The notes under the pieces are model-generated. The model ran no database searches. It saw only the letters and a program-made list of their open reading frames with translations, and had not been told where the DNA came from. Below are positions 35,371 to 43,329 of a DNA stretch of 64,000 nt, piece after piece; the stretch's first letter is position 1; each line of letters starts with the position of its first letter. The DNA comes from UBA10649 sp965278945 (GTDB lineage Bacteria > Actinomycetota > Actinomycetes > S36-B12): contig OZ257128.1 of the NCBI GenBank assembly GCA_965278945.1, positions 1,612,001 to 1,676,000 on the forward strand, written 5' to 3'. Position numbers and translations under genes: made by a program.

Positions 35371-36083
35371 TCCGGCGTCGGCTCCGCACTCTTCTCGTCC
35401 TCGGCCGCGACCGGCTTCGCCCCGCGCTTGGCAACCCATACGGGCCGCAGTAACCGGTACGTGAAGTAGGCGGCCGCAACGTAGAGCGGAATGCCCATGA
35501 CGATCTTCATGACGCCGAGAGCGGCGATAGCGCCCGCGAAGTAGAGCGGCACCTGCACCGCAAGGCGACCGAAGAACAAGCCGACCCAGATCCACGACGC
35601 CGCGCCGTACACCCGACGAAGCGGCGGGTCCTGGCGCCAGCGTGTGCCCTCGCCGGTGAGGAAGCCCATCGCGACGCCGATGAGCGGCCACCGCACGATG
35701 ATGCTGATGAGGAACGCGAGCCCGTAACCGAGGTTCTGCAGGAAGCCGGGCAGGAAGTAGTTCTCCGCCTTGCCGGTGCGCCAGGCGAAGAACGCGGAGA
35801 TCGCGACGCCGACGAACCCGTAGAACACCTGCCGCATCGGCTCGTGCCTGATCGCCCGCCAGACGACGATGATCAGTCCCGCGACGAGAGCGGCGATGAC
35901 GGCTGCCTGCAGGTTGTTCGGCGGGATCACGTAGGCGATGACGAAGACAACGGTCGGAACTGCGGAGTCGATCATCCCGCGGATGCCGCCGATGGCGCGT
36001 TCGAGGAGCAGGACCTCGGCCCGGATCTCCGCGGGCGTCTCGAGTTCGGAAGCCGGCTTGTCGCTCGTGTCCTCCGCCGTCAT
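35361..36083 (-). CDS. DUF3159 integral membrane protein
   Basis: This 240-residue membrane protein has five to six hydrophobic segments. DUF3159 signatures are GGIRGMIDSAVPTVVFVIAYV at the N-terminus and FLPGFLQNLGYGLAFLISIIVRWPLIGV in the middle. It matches M. tuberculosis Rv2693c in position. The function is unknown. It is translationally coupled (4-bp overlap) to the upstream OB-fold gene. The association with K+ genes across actinobacteria suggests, but does not prove, a transport link. Confidence 0.88.
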   Translation of the reverse strand: MTAEDTSDKPASELETPAEIRAEVLLLERAIGGIRGMIDSAVPTVVFVIAYVIPPNNLQAAVIAALVAGLIIVVWRAIRHEPMRQVFYGFVGVAISAFFAWRTGKAENYFLPGFLQNLGYGLAFLISIIVRWPLIGVAMGFLTGEGTRWRQDPPLRRVYGAASWIWVGLFFGRLAVQVPLYFAGAIAALGVMKIVMGIPLYVAAAYFTYRLLRPVWVAKRGAKPVAAEDEKSAEPTPDQA

Positions 36084-36499
36084 GCGGAGACGGGCTTCAG
36101 TTCATACCGGGGGTTGTAGATCGTGGGGCTGTCGGCGTTGCAGGTCAGCCGGCCGGTGACGACGATCGATCGGCCCGGCTCGATGCCCGGGATCTTGCGC
36201 CGGCCCAGCCACACCACGGCCACGCTGCCGGAGCCGTCATAGAGCTCGATCTCGAGGGCGGGCACGGTGCTCTTCGGTCGCAACGTCATGCTGCGGACCA
36301 TTCCACGAACGGTGACCGTTGCACCGGGGCTGCAGCAGTCGATGCGGGTCAGGTCGCGCGCAGCGGCCTGATTGTCGCGGAGCAGCTCGTCGGCCTCGGC
36401 CTGCGCCTGCGTGCGCGTCCAGCGGCGCCATCGACCGTTGTTGACGGCGGGCTCAGCTGCGGTCGTCTGCACTGCGGAGCCCTGATCGGGAATCGTCAC
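36080..36499 (-). CDS. OB-fold nucleic-acid-binding domain protein
   Basis: This 139-residue protein has a single OB-fold of the tRNA-anticodon type (GATVTVRGMVRSMTLRPKS, then ALEIELYDGSGSVAVVWLGRRKIPGIEPGRSIVVTGRL, about residues 58-130). It is equivalent to Rv2694c. It may bind nucleic acid, but the fold alone does not prove this. It couples by a 4-bp overlap to DUF3159 downstream, and DUF3710 lies 9 bp upstream, indicating one operon dut-DUF3710-OB-DUF3159. Confidence 0.87.
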   Translation of the reverse strand: MTIPDQGSAVQTTAAEPAVNNGRWRRWTRTQAQAEADELLRDNQAAARDLTRIDCCSPGATVTVRGMVRSMTLRPKSTVPALEIELYDGSGSVAVVWLGRRKIPGIEPGRSIVVTGRLTCNADSPTIYNPRYELKPVSA

Positions 36500-36508
36500 C
36501 TCAATAGG

Positions 36509-37129
36509 TTAACGCGTCTCGGTGATCTCAGGGCCTCGGGAGAAGGGTGAGGGCAGCCCGGGCGCGTCCGGGACCTGCTGTGCGGACTCCGGAAGGCGAA
36601 GAGGGATCGGCGCGCCCACGGGCATCGCCTCGTCGCCGCGTACGACGACCAGGTTGCGGACCATGCCCTCGAGGAGGTCTGTCGTCGGCCCCGGCTTGGC
36701 CGCGGCGCCGAGGAACACCGCGCGCAGGAACCAGCGCGGACCTTCGACGCCGACGAATCGGGCGGACTGGAGATTGTTGGTGCCGTCGGCCTTGACCTGA
36801 GCGCGCAACTCGGTGCCGAAGGACCCCTGGGTCTCCTCGACGAGTCCGCCGCCGGTGTTGATCGAGGCCTTGATCTGCGGACGGACCGTGTCCCATAGGC
36901 CGCCGCTGCGCGGCGCGGCGTACGGCTGCACCTGCACGCCTCCGTCAGGACAGGCGAAGGTCAGCTGGATGACGTTGCCGCTCGTCTCGTCGACCTGCAC
37001 CTGGACGTCGACGCCCGCAGTCGATTGCACCTGCAATGCCCCTAGGTCCAATCGCTCGACCTCGATCGAGAAGTCCACCTCGGACACGTCCCACGGACCA
37101 TGGGATCGGTTTTCCGGCACGCCTGTCAC
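36509..37129 (-). CDS. DUF3710 family protein
   Basis: This 206-residue actinobacterial protein has GPWDVSEVDFSIEVERLDLGALQV at the N-terminus, then ETQGSFGTELRAQVKA and RFVGVEGPRWFLRAVFLGAAA, which are the family blocks. It is equivalent to Rv2696c and sits, as there, between dut and the OB-fold gene. There is no signal peptide. The function is not known. The C-terminal 35 residues are proline-rich and likely disordered. Confidence 0.88.
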   Translation of the reverse strand: MTGVPENRSHGPWDVSEVDFSIEVERLDLGALQVQSTAGVDVQVQVDETSGNVIQLTFACPDGGVQVQPYAAPRSGGLWDTVRPQIKASINTGGGLVEETQGSFGTELRAQVKADGTNNLQSARFVGVEGPRWFLRAVFLGAAAKPGPTTDLLEGMVRNLVVVRGDEAMPVGAPIPLRLPESAQQVPDAPGLPSPFSRGPEITETR

Positions 37130-37152
37130 CTCTTCTGGACGCCCGAGCGGCG

Positions 37153-37626
37153 TTATCCAACCGTTACCGTACCCGCGTGGCCGCCCGTCGACCCAAAACC
37201 GCCGGAACCTCGATGCGATCCGGGTAGCGCGGTGACCTCGACGAGGTTCGCGCGGGTGACCTGCTGGACCACCAATTGGGCGATCCGATCACCCCGCGTG
37301 ATGCGGAATGCCGAGTCGGGGTCGTGGTTGATGAGGATCACGCTGATCTCGCCGCGGTACCCCGCGTCGACGGTCCCGGGGCCGTTCACCACGCCCACGC
37401 CGTGCTTCAGCGCCAGACCGCTGCGCGGGTGCACGAAGGCGGCGTAGCCGTCGGGCAGGGCGATCGCGATGCCCGTGGGCACCAGCGCGCGGGCGCCCGG
37501 CTCGAGCACGTGGTCGCCGCTGCTGAACAGGTCCAGGCCGGCATCACCGGGATGCCCGTACGACGGGAGCGGCAGGTCGGGGTCGAGCCTGGTGATGAGA
37601 ACGTCGCATTCGTCTCGCGCGCTCAT
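37153..37626 (-). CDS. dut: Deoxyuridine 5'-triphosphate nucleotidohydrolase (dUTPase)
   Basis: This 157-residue trimeric dUTPase has motif 1 HPGDAGLDL, motif 2 HPRSGLALKHG, motif 3 NGPGTVDAGYRGEI, motif 4 RGDRIAQLV and motif 5 HRGSGGFGSTG. It hydrolyses dUTP to dUMP and PPi, keeping uracil out of DNA and feeding dTMP synthesis. I chose the ATG at 37626, which overlaps the thioesterase stop by 4 bp. DUF3710 follows after 23 bp. Confidence 0.96.
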   Translation of the reverse strand: MSARDECDVLITRLDPDLPLPSYGHPGDAGLDLFSSGDHVLEPGARALVPTGIAIALPDGYAAFVHPRSGLALKHGVGVVNGPGTVDAGYRGEISVILINHDPDSAFRITRGDRIAQLVVQQVTRANLVEVTALPGSHRGSGGFGSTGGHAGTVTVG

Positions 37627-38276
37627 GGGTTGACCTCGACGGCCCGCTGGTCCGCGTCGCCCTCGGGGCGCCACGCGGGGCCGCCCTTGGCGCGATCGTC
37701 GATCGCCAGTTGCACGTGCTCGGCAGTCCCGTGCGTGACGAAGTGCTCGAGCGGGACCTGGACGAACAGCGCCGCCGCCGAGATGGCGATCGGCCCGTCC
37801 TTATCGTTGAGCCGCCCGATCGCGCGCGTGAACACCTTGCGGCCCTTGACGCCGACGATCTCCGCGTTGATGTGCAGGCGCGAGCCGACCGGCACCGGAC
37901 GCCGGAAGTCGCACTCGAGCCGCCCGGTCACCGCGGGTCCCGCGAGCAGCCAGTTCAGGGAGCCGAGGATCTCGTCGACCGCGGACGTCAGCAGTCCGCC
38001 GTGCGCGAGTCCCGGCGCACCCTGATGATGCTCGGTAACCAGGAAGTCGCCGACAACGGTCAGGCCCTCGCCGGCCGTGATGCTCATGTGGAGGCCGGTG
38101 GGGTGCTCACTGCCGCAGCCGAAGCACCAGCGGTAGTGAGACGGAATCTGCTCGCCAGGGGCGGGGGCATGGGCGGCCCGCAGCGGCATGACGGCGTCGG
38201 GAGGCGGAGCGGTCGGCAGCGGTCCACGCGGTCGGTTGGACCCGGCGGATGAGACTCGCTGGTCAGACTGGCTCAC
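37623..38276 (-). CDS. PaaI/hotdog-fold thioesterase
   Basis: This 217-residue hotdog-fold protein has WCFGCGSEHPTGLHM, a family-typical cysteine pair before the fold, then the active-site block GLAHGGLLTSAVDEILG and the strand RLECDFRRPVPVGSRLHINAEIV. It likely hydrolyses an acyl-CoA. The N-terminal 35 residues are low complexity. It is translationally coupled to dut, an odd pairing of an acyl-CoA enzyme with nucleotide metabolism. The substrate is unknown. Confidence 0.82.
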   Translation of the reverse strand: MSQSDQRVSSAGSNRPRGPLPTAPPPDAVMPLRAAHAPAPGEQIPSHYRWCFGCGSEHPTGLHMSITAGEGLTVVGDFLVTEHHQGAPGLAHGGLLTSAVDEILGSLNWLLAGPAVTGRLECDFRRPVPVGSRLHINAEIVGVKGRKVFTRAIGRLNDKDGPIAISAAALFVQVPLEHFVTHGTAEHVQLAIDDRAKGGPAWRPEGDADQRAVEVNP

Positions 38277-38332
38277 GACGCGACCCTACCGGCCCGCGAG
38301 CACCGCGGTCGGGCTCGTGACAGGCTGAGCCA

Positions 38333-38791
38333 GTGACGGGCACCGACTACCGAGAGCGACTGCTCCCCCACTGGTGGGTCTGGATCGTGGCCCTCCTCCC
38401 GGTGGCGATGCTGGCGATCGCCTACGGCTCCGCCCTTGGCCCGTTTGCCGGGTTCCTCGTCGGCGGCCTCGGCACGGCGATGGCCGTGTGGCTGCTGTGG
38501 ATCTCCGCGCCGGTCACCACGGTGACGTCGGAAGGGCTCGCGGTTGCGTCGGCCCGACTCCCGCTTGAGTCGATCGGCGACGTGTCGGTCGTTGACCGTG
38601 CCGGCATCGTCAGCCTCCGCGGACCCGGCGGCGATGCGCGACTGTTCATCGAGCTTCGTCCGTGGTCGGCGAGCAGTGCGGTGCTCATCAACCTCGACGA
38701 TGCCGACGACCCGCATCCGGCCTGGCTGATCAGCACGCGGCATCCGGACCGTCTGCAGGAGACCTTGAACGCGAGGATCGGATCCGCGTGA
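38333..38791 (+). CDS. DUF3093 membrane protein
   Basis: This 152-residue protein has two hydrophobic segments (WIVALLPVAMLAIAYGSALG and GFLVGGLGTAMAVWLLW) in the DUF3093 arrangement, followed by a soluble beta-rich part (VTSEGLAVASARLPLESIGDVSVVD, a PH-like pattern) ending HPAWLISTRHPDRL. It is equivalent to Rv2698 beside dut. The function is unknown. The start is a GTG at 38333. Confidence 0.85.
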   Translation: MTGTDYRERLLPHWWVWIVALLPVAMLAIAYGSALGPFAGFLVGGLGTAMAVWLLWISAPVTTVTSEGLAVASARLPLESIGDVSVVDRAGIVSLRGPGGDARLFIELRPWSASSAVLINLDDADDPHPAWLISTRHPDRLQETLNARIGSA

Positions 38792-38848
38792 TCTGGCAGG
38801 ACCGATACGCTCGACCGGCACACACCGACAGCGCACACCGGAGGACCA

Positions 38849-39148
38849 ATGTCAGACAGTGACGACGTGACCGGCACCGCTGATGTCGACGTCCAGGTAG
38901 ATGTCAATCCGCTCGCCCACATCATCGCGCCCATTGTCGCGATCGGCGCCACGATGCTCGTGCGCAAGTGGATGAACTCCGGCTACAAGCGCGTCGCGAA
39001 GGGTCCCGTGCCGACCGCCGGGGATCCCCGGGTCAGTCTTGGCCGTGCGCTCATGTGGTCGGCCATCACGGCCGCGACCGCCGCCGTCGTCGAGGTGGCC
39101 GTGTTCCGCGTCGCCAATCACCTCGGCGAGCGCAAGCCGTCCGCGTAG
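38849..39148 (+). CDS. DUF4235 family protein
   Basis: This 99-residue small membrane protein has two hydrophobic segments (IIAPIVAIGATMLVRKWMN and MWSAITAATAAVVEVAVF) joined by a YKRVAKGPVPTAGDPR loop, fitting DUF4235. The N-terminal 20 residues are acidic. It lies 57 bp after DUF3093 with a GGAGGACCA ribosome site. The function is unknown. It ends 33 bp before the convergent DUF4193 stop. Confidence 0.78.
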   Translation: MSDSDDVTGTADVDVQVDVNPLAHIIAPIVAIGATMLVRKWMNSGYKRVAKGPVPTAGDPRVSLGRALMWSAITAATAAVVEVAVFRVANHLGERKPSA

Positions 39149-39181
39149 TAGCTGTTCCCTACGCGGCGCGCGGCGCTGCGA

Positions 39182-39478
39182 TCAGCTGCATTCCTTGCAG
39201 ACCGGCCCGGTCTTCGACTCGTGATCGAGCTGGCTGCGGTGCTGCACCAGGAAGCACGAGCTGCAGGTGAACTCGTCCGACTGGCGGGGCAGCACGCGAA
39301 CGGTAAGGCTCTCATCGGACAGGTCCGCGCCCGGCAGTTCGAGACTCTCGGCGAGCTCGGCCTCGTCAACATCGACCGCTGACGACGCCTTGTCGGCGCG
39401 TCGGGCCTTCAGCTCCTCGAGGCTGTCCTCTGCGAGCTCCTCGTCGGTCTTCCGAGGTGCGTCGTAGTCGGTTGCCAT
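39182..39478 (-). CDS. DUF4193 zinc-ribbon-like protein
   Basis: This 98-residue actinobacterial protein begins MATDYDAPRKTDEELAEDS and ends with two cysteine pairs (CSSC and CKEC), a likely zinc ribbon of the DUF4193 family (Rv2699c). The start at 39478 is chosen from the family N-terminus and the GAAGGGCACGCC upstream. Its promoter must lie in the AT-richer 200-bp gap before the carbonic-anhydrase-like gene. The function is unknown; M. tuberculosis has it in the same place beside DUF3093. Confidence 0.87.
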   Translation of the reverse strand: MATDYDAPRKTDEELAEDSLEELKARRADKASSAVDVDEAELAESLELPGADLSDESLTVRVLPRQSDEFTCSSCFLVQHRSQLDHESKTGPVCKECS

Positions 39479-39678
39479 GTGGCGTGCCCTTCGTTTTCTG
39501 GCCGGATCCACCCGGCTGGGCGGATCCTTGGAACTCCTTGGATCCGTACGCCCTGAAAACGCAACACCAGGCCGAAACATTCCCCGGCACTAGCAAGACC
39601 CAAGGCGGAGATTGTGCACCATCGGGCTGACGGGCGCATGGCAGGGTAGGTGTCTTGTCGTTCACGAAAGGAACACGG

Positions 39679-40197
39679 ATGCCGCTTTACGCCCTCGGAG
39701 ACCGTCGGCCGACCATCGATCCCACCGCCTTCATCCATCCCGACGCGGTCATCATCGGCGATGTTCGCATCGGGCCCGAGTCGAGCGTGTGGCCGTCAGC
39801 GGTGCTGCGCGGGGACCACGGAGCGATCATCGTCGGCGCGCAGACATCGGTGCAGGACGGCACGATCATCCACTGCACCAACCATCACGACACCGTCATC
39901 GGGGATCGATGCGTGATCGGGCACAACACCCATCTCGAGGGCTGCGTCATCCACGACGACTCGCTGGTCGGATCGGGGTCGACCGTGCTCAACGGGGCGT
40001 CGGTCGGACCCCACGCCCTTGTCGGCGCAGGTGCGGTCGTCGGCCCCAACAAGGTCGTGCCGGCCAATGCCCGGGCCCTCGGCGTACCGGCCGTGATCAC
40101 CGAGAACGTCGTTGCCGAGGGCTCGTTCTCGGGCGCGGTCGCGATGTACGTGCACAACGTGCACTGGTACTCCGCGGAGCTCAAGCGCCTCGACTGA
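39679..40197 (+). CDS. Gamma-class carbonic anhydrase-like hexapeptide-repeat protein
   Basis: This 172-residue left-handed beta-helix protein has repeated hexapeptides (VIIGDVRIGPESSVWPSAVLRGD, then VSVQD-type turns). The zinc histidines of gamma-carbonic anhydrases are visible in TIIHCTNHHDTVI and IGHNTHLEGC. It may hydrate CO2 or be a related acyltransferase-like protein of the YrdA/PaaY type. The ATG at 39679 follows AAAGGAACACGG. It overlaps the convergent IMPase gene by 17 bp. Confidence 0.83.
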   Translation: MPLYALGDRRPTIDPTAFIHPDAVIIGDVRIGPESSVWPSAVLRGDHGAIIVGAQTSVQDGTIIHCTNHHDTVIGDRCVIGHNTHLEGCVIHDDSLVGSGSTVLNGASVGPHALVGAGAVVGPNKVVPANARALGVPAVITENVVAEGSFSGAVAMYVHNVHWYSAELKRLD

Positions 40198-41032
40198 CGC
40201 CGAGGTCGTCCGCGGCCAGCGCGACGAGTGCCGCGCGTAACTCGTCGGCGATTCCGGGAGCGGCCGCGAAGACGAACGAGCTGAAGTCGTCGTCGCGCAG
40301 GCCCGTGACGATCGCGCCGGACTCCTGCGCGATCAGCGCGCCCGCGGCGTAGTCCCACGCGTTGAGCCCGTCCTCGTAGTACGCATCGACGCGACCGCGG
40401 GCCAGCCAGCAGAAGTCGACGACTGCCGCGCCGAGGCGCCGCACGTCTCGGATATCGGGGATCAGGCCCGCCACCACCGCGGCCTGCGCGCGACGACGAT
40501 CCGCGTCGTAGCCGAATCCGGTGGTGACGAGCGCGGCGCTCACGTCGGTGCACGTGCTGCCCGACATCCGCTCGGCGCGTGCGCCGCGCACATGCCACGC
40601 GCCGTGGCCGAGCACGCCGATGTACGCCTCGTCGAACTCCGGCGTCGCGACCACTCCGACGGTGACGGTCCCCTGCTCCTCTGCCGCGATCGACACCCCC
40701 CACATCGGCAGCCGGAACAGGTAGTTGACCGTGCCGTCGAGCGGGTCAACGATCCACCGGACCCCGGAGGTGCCCAGACGCTCGCCGCCCTCCTCGCCGA
40801 GGAGTCCGTCCGTGGGGCGCGCACCGAGAAGCTCATGGAGGATCAGGTCCTCCGCGGTGCGGTCCATGACCGTCACCGAGTCGCTCGGTGAGCTCTTCGT
40901 GTCGACCTCGAGCAGTTCCGGCCGCTCGTCGCGAAGGAACCGTCCGGCCGTGCCTGCGGCACGCCACGCGAGCGGGAGGAGAGGGTGGAAGGCGAGCACG
41001 TCGGCAAGGTCACGGACTTCGGGATTCGGCAT
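40181..41032 (-). CDS. Inositol monophosphatase family protein
   Basis: This 283-residue protein has the metal-binding signatures of the family: LLGEEGG (about residue 78), WIVDPLDGTVNY (residues 92-103) and NAWDYAAGALI near the C-terminus. It dephosphorylates inositol-1-phosphate, supplying inositol for phosphatidylinositol and mycothiol, or a related sugar phosphate. It corresponds to suhB (Rv2701c), next to DUF4193 and upstream of sigA in M. tuberculosis. Confidence 0.9.
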   Translation of the reverse strand: MPNPEVRDLADVLAFHPLLPLAWRAAGTAGRFLRDERPELLEVDTKSSPSDSVTVMDRTAEDLILHELLGARPTDGLLGEEGGERLGTSGVRWIVDPLDGTVNYLFRLPMWGVSIAAEEQGTVTVGVVATPEFDEAYIGVLGHGAWHVRGARAERMSGSTCTDVSAALVTTGFGYDADRRRAQAAVVAGLIPDIRDVRRLGAAVVDFCWLARGRVDAYYEDGLNAWDYAAGALIAQESGAIVTGLRDDDFSSFVFAAAPGIADELRAALVALAADDLGVSRGA

Positions 41033-41076
41033 GACCCCATCCTGCCCGGACCCCCACGAGCGATAGCGTCCGAGTC

Positions 41077-42390
41077 GTGCTGACCACGTACCGACAGGCG
41101 TTGTCCCTGCCGGGAGCGAAGAAGTTCTCGTCGAGCGCGTTCGTCGCTCGACTGCCCATCGCCATGTCCGTGCTCGGCATCGTGCTGCTCGTCAGCGAGT
41201 CAACCGGCTCGTATGCGATCGCCGGCGCCCTCGCCGCCGTGTTCCAGGTCGGAGTCGCCGTCGGCACGCTCGTCACCAGTCGCCGGGTCGACCAGCTGGG
41301 CCAAGGCCGCCTGCTTCCGTGGATCGCCTGCGCGCACGGCCTGGCCCTCGTCGCCTTCGTTGCCACCGTCGAGGTCGGCCTCATGGTCGTCGTTCAGGGC
41401 GCCGCGGTCCTGCTCGCCGGGCTGTCGCAGCCCGCAATCGGCTCGATGGTGCGCGCCCGGTGGGCCAAGGCGGCAACGACCCCGGAGGAGCTTCGCGGGG
41501 CATTCGCCCTCGAGAGCATCATCGACGAGCTCATCTTCTCGATCGGCCCCCTGCTCACGGCGTTCCTCGCCTTCCAGGTCGGCCTTCCCGTGCCGCTCGT
41601 CGTCGCCGCCGTCGTGACCGTCGTCGGCTCCCTGGCGTTGTCGGTGCAGCGGCGGACCGAGCCGGCGCCCTCCGGGCGTCGTCGCGGGACGAATGCGGAC
41701 GGCGAGCGCCACCGCAGCGCGCTGCGCGCCCCCGGCATGGTCTACATGGCCATCGCGGCGATGGGCATCGGAGGCGTCTTCGGCTCCTACGAGGTGACCG
41801 TCGTGGCCTTCGCGGAGGAGGCTGGCCAGGCGGGCGCGTCAGGGCTGGTTCTCGGACTGTGGGCGATCGGCTCGATGCTCGGCGGGATCTACTTCGGCTC
41901 GCGCCAGTGGGCCGTCTCGCTGCCTCGCCAGGTCTTGCTGCTGACCGGGGTGCTCTCCCTCGTCCTGATCCCGGCGGTCTTCGTGCGGAGCGTCCCGATC
42001 CTCGTGGTGTCGACCTTCTTCGCCGGCATGGCGGTGGCCCCGGCCCTCATCGCCGTGTTCTCGCTCACCGAACGGCTCGTACCGCCGGCCCAGCTGACCG
42101 AGGGCCTCACCTGGGCGACCTCGGGCATGTCGATCGGCTTTTCGACCGGCACTTCCCTTGCCGGCATCGTCATCGATTTGGTCGGGACGTCGTGGGCATT
42201 CGTCATCCCGATCGCGTCGGCCGCCGCAGCCTGCCTCGTGGCCGCCATCGGCCAGCCCGTGCTGCGCCGGGCCGCTGCCGGGCGCCCGCAGCCCCTGCCG
42301 AGCGTGCCGTGGGTCGATGAGCCCGTTCCCGGCCCGCGTCCTGGTGGTGTCGTCGATGATCCGCCCGACGACATGCGCGGGACGAATTAA
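41077..42390 (+). CDS. MFS transporter
   Basis: This 437-residue protein has 12 hydrophobic segments, with the usual cytoplasmic loop at about residues 190-215 (RRTEPAPSGRRRGTNADGER). A conserved acidic/serine pattern ESIIDELIFSIGPLL lies in helix 5, as in the LacY-like actinobacterial exporters. The GTG at 41077 starts the protein. The substrate is unknown. sepH follows in the same direction after about 95 bp, and the intergenic stretch shows no obvious terminator. Confidence 0.83.
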   Translation: MLTTYRQALSLPGAKKFSSSAFVARLPIAMSVLGIVLLVSESTGSYAIAGALAAVFQVGVAVGTLVTSRRVDQLGQGRLLPWIACAHGLALVAFVATVEVGLMVVVQGAAVLLAGLSQPAIGSMVRARWAKAATTPEELRGAFALESIIDELIFSIGPLLTAFLAFQVGLPVPLVVAAVVTVVGSLALSVQRRTEPAPSGRRRGTNADGERHRSALRAPGMVYMAIAAMGIGGVFGSYEVTVVAFAEEAGQAGASGLVLGLWAIGSMLGGIYFGSRQWAVSLPRQVLLLTGVLSLVLIPAVFVRSVPILVVSTFFAGMAVAPALIAVFSLTERLVPPAQLTEGLTWATSGMSIGFSTGTSLAGIVIDLVGTSWAFVIPIASAAAACLVAAIGQPVLRRAAAGRPQPLPSVPWVDEPVPGPRPGGVVDDPPDDMRGTN

Positions 42391-42484
42391 CGACGCAGCC
42401 ATTCGTGCGAAACCCGGAAGCGCTAAGTTCCTCCCAGCGCACGGGCGCGCTCGCGCGCCGACCATCAGCCAGTGGGAGATTGCC

Positions 42485-43237
42485 CTGCAGACCTTCAGCC
42501 CTCGGGAGATCCAGTCTCGGGTTCGCGCGGGCGCCTCAGCAGAGACGGTCGCCAACGACACTGGGTGGCCGCTCGACAAGGTGCTTCGCTACGCGGAGCC
42601 CCTGTTGGCGGAGCGCGCCTTCATTGCCGAGCAGGCGCTCGCCGTCGAGGTTCGCCGGTCCTCCGGCGGCGCAACCCTGCGTCAGGCCGCTGCCGCTGCA
42701 GTAGGCGTGCCCACCGACTCCGACGCGATCGTCTGGGATGCCTGGCGGCGCGAGGACGGCAAGTGGGTAGTCGCGGCGACGTATAGCGAGAAGAACAAGT
42801 CGCGCACGGCCGAGTGGACCTACGACCACTCCGGACGCAATATCCACCCGCTCGACGACAACGCCCGCTCCCTCATGGGGGTGCGCTCCATCGTCGACGA
42901 CCGCGATGCGATCGCCGACGCCCTCGACCTCGTCTCGGACCACGAGCCAGAGCCCGAGCCCGTCGAGACCCGACCGCGCCTGGTCGCCGTGCCCGATGCC
43001 GAGGATGCGGCCTCCGACGCGGACGACGTCGATGATGCGGACGACGCGGACGAGCCCGAGGAGCCGGAGAGCATCGCGCCGGTGGTTCCTGAGCCAGAGC
43101 CTGCGCCCAAACCCAGGACCGCGAAGAAGGCTGCTCCGACCAAGGCCCCGGCCGCGAAGTCCCGCAAGGGCCGCGCCCACGTGCCCAGCTGGGACGAGAT
43201 CCTGTTCGGCGCCACCCGCCCCGACGACCAGCCCTAG
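42485..43237 (+). CDS. sepH: SepH-like cell-division regulator (DUF3071), N-terminus unusually short
   Basis: SepH activates FtsZ assembly in actinobacteria through a helix-turn-helix N-terminal domain and a disordered, charged C-terminal tail. Visible here are FSPREIQSRVRAGASAETVANDTGWPLDKVLRYAEPLLAER-type HTH sequence from about residue 4, the EWTYD...RNIHPLDDNARSL block, then an acidic/proline tail and the terminal SWDEILFG motif. The preceding domain part, usually about 50 residues, has no counterpart. There is no in-frame ATG, GTG or TTG between 42356 and 42485. A GGGAG six bases before a CTG at 42485 makes that the likeliest start; ATG 42356, inside the MFS gene, is the alternative. Confidence 0.78.
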   Translation: MQTFSPREIQSRVRAGASAETVANDTGWPLDKVLRYAEPLLAERAFIAEQALAVEVRRSSGGATLRQAAAAAVGVPTDSDAIVWDAWRREDGKWVVAATYSEKNKSRTAEWTYDHSGRNIHPLDDNARSLMGVRSIVDDRDAIADALDLVSDHEPEPEPVETRPRLVAVPDAEDAASDADDVDDADDADEPEEPESIAPVVPEPEPAPKPRTAKKAAPTKAPAAKSRKGRAHVPSWDEILFGATRPDDQP

Positions 43238-43248
43238 CACCACCCCCA

Positions 43249-43310
43249 CGCGAGTGGGCACTTGTGGCTACCAGAACGTGCCAGTTCGCGACCACAACTG
43301 CCCTCTCGTG
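43249..43310 (-). repeat. 62-bp imperfect palindrome, copy 3 (inverted orientation)
   Basis: The left arm CGCGAGTGGGCACTTGTGG continues CTACC (arm B type); the right arm, read inward from 43310, is CACGAGAGGGCAGTTGTGG and continues TCGCG (arm A type). So this copy runs opposite to copies 1 and 4. It sits between the sepH stop (11 bp away) and the stop of the DUF559 gene (20 bp away). The right arm is the most diverged of the family. Confidence 0.85.
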
Positions 43311-43329
43311 TGACTGATTCGGCGTGCGA

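Noticed and set aside
42158..42355. Upstream extension of SepH
   Set aside because: That part is an out-of-frame reading of the MFS gene and does not resemble the SepH N-terminus.
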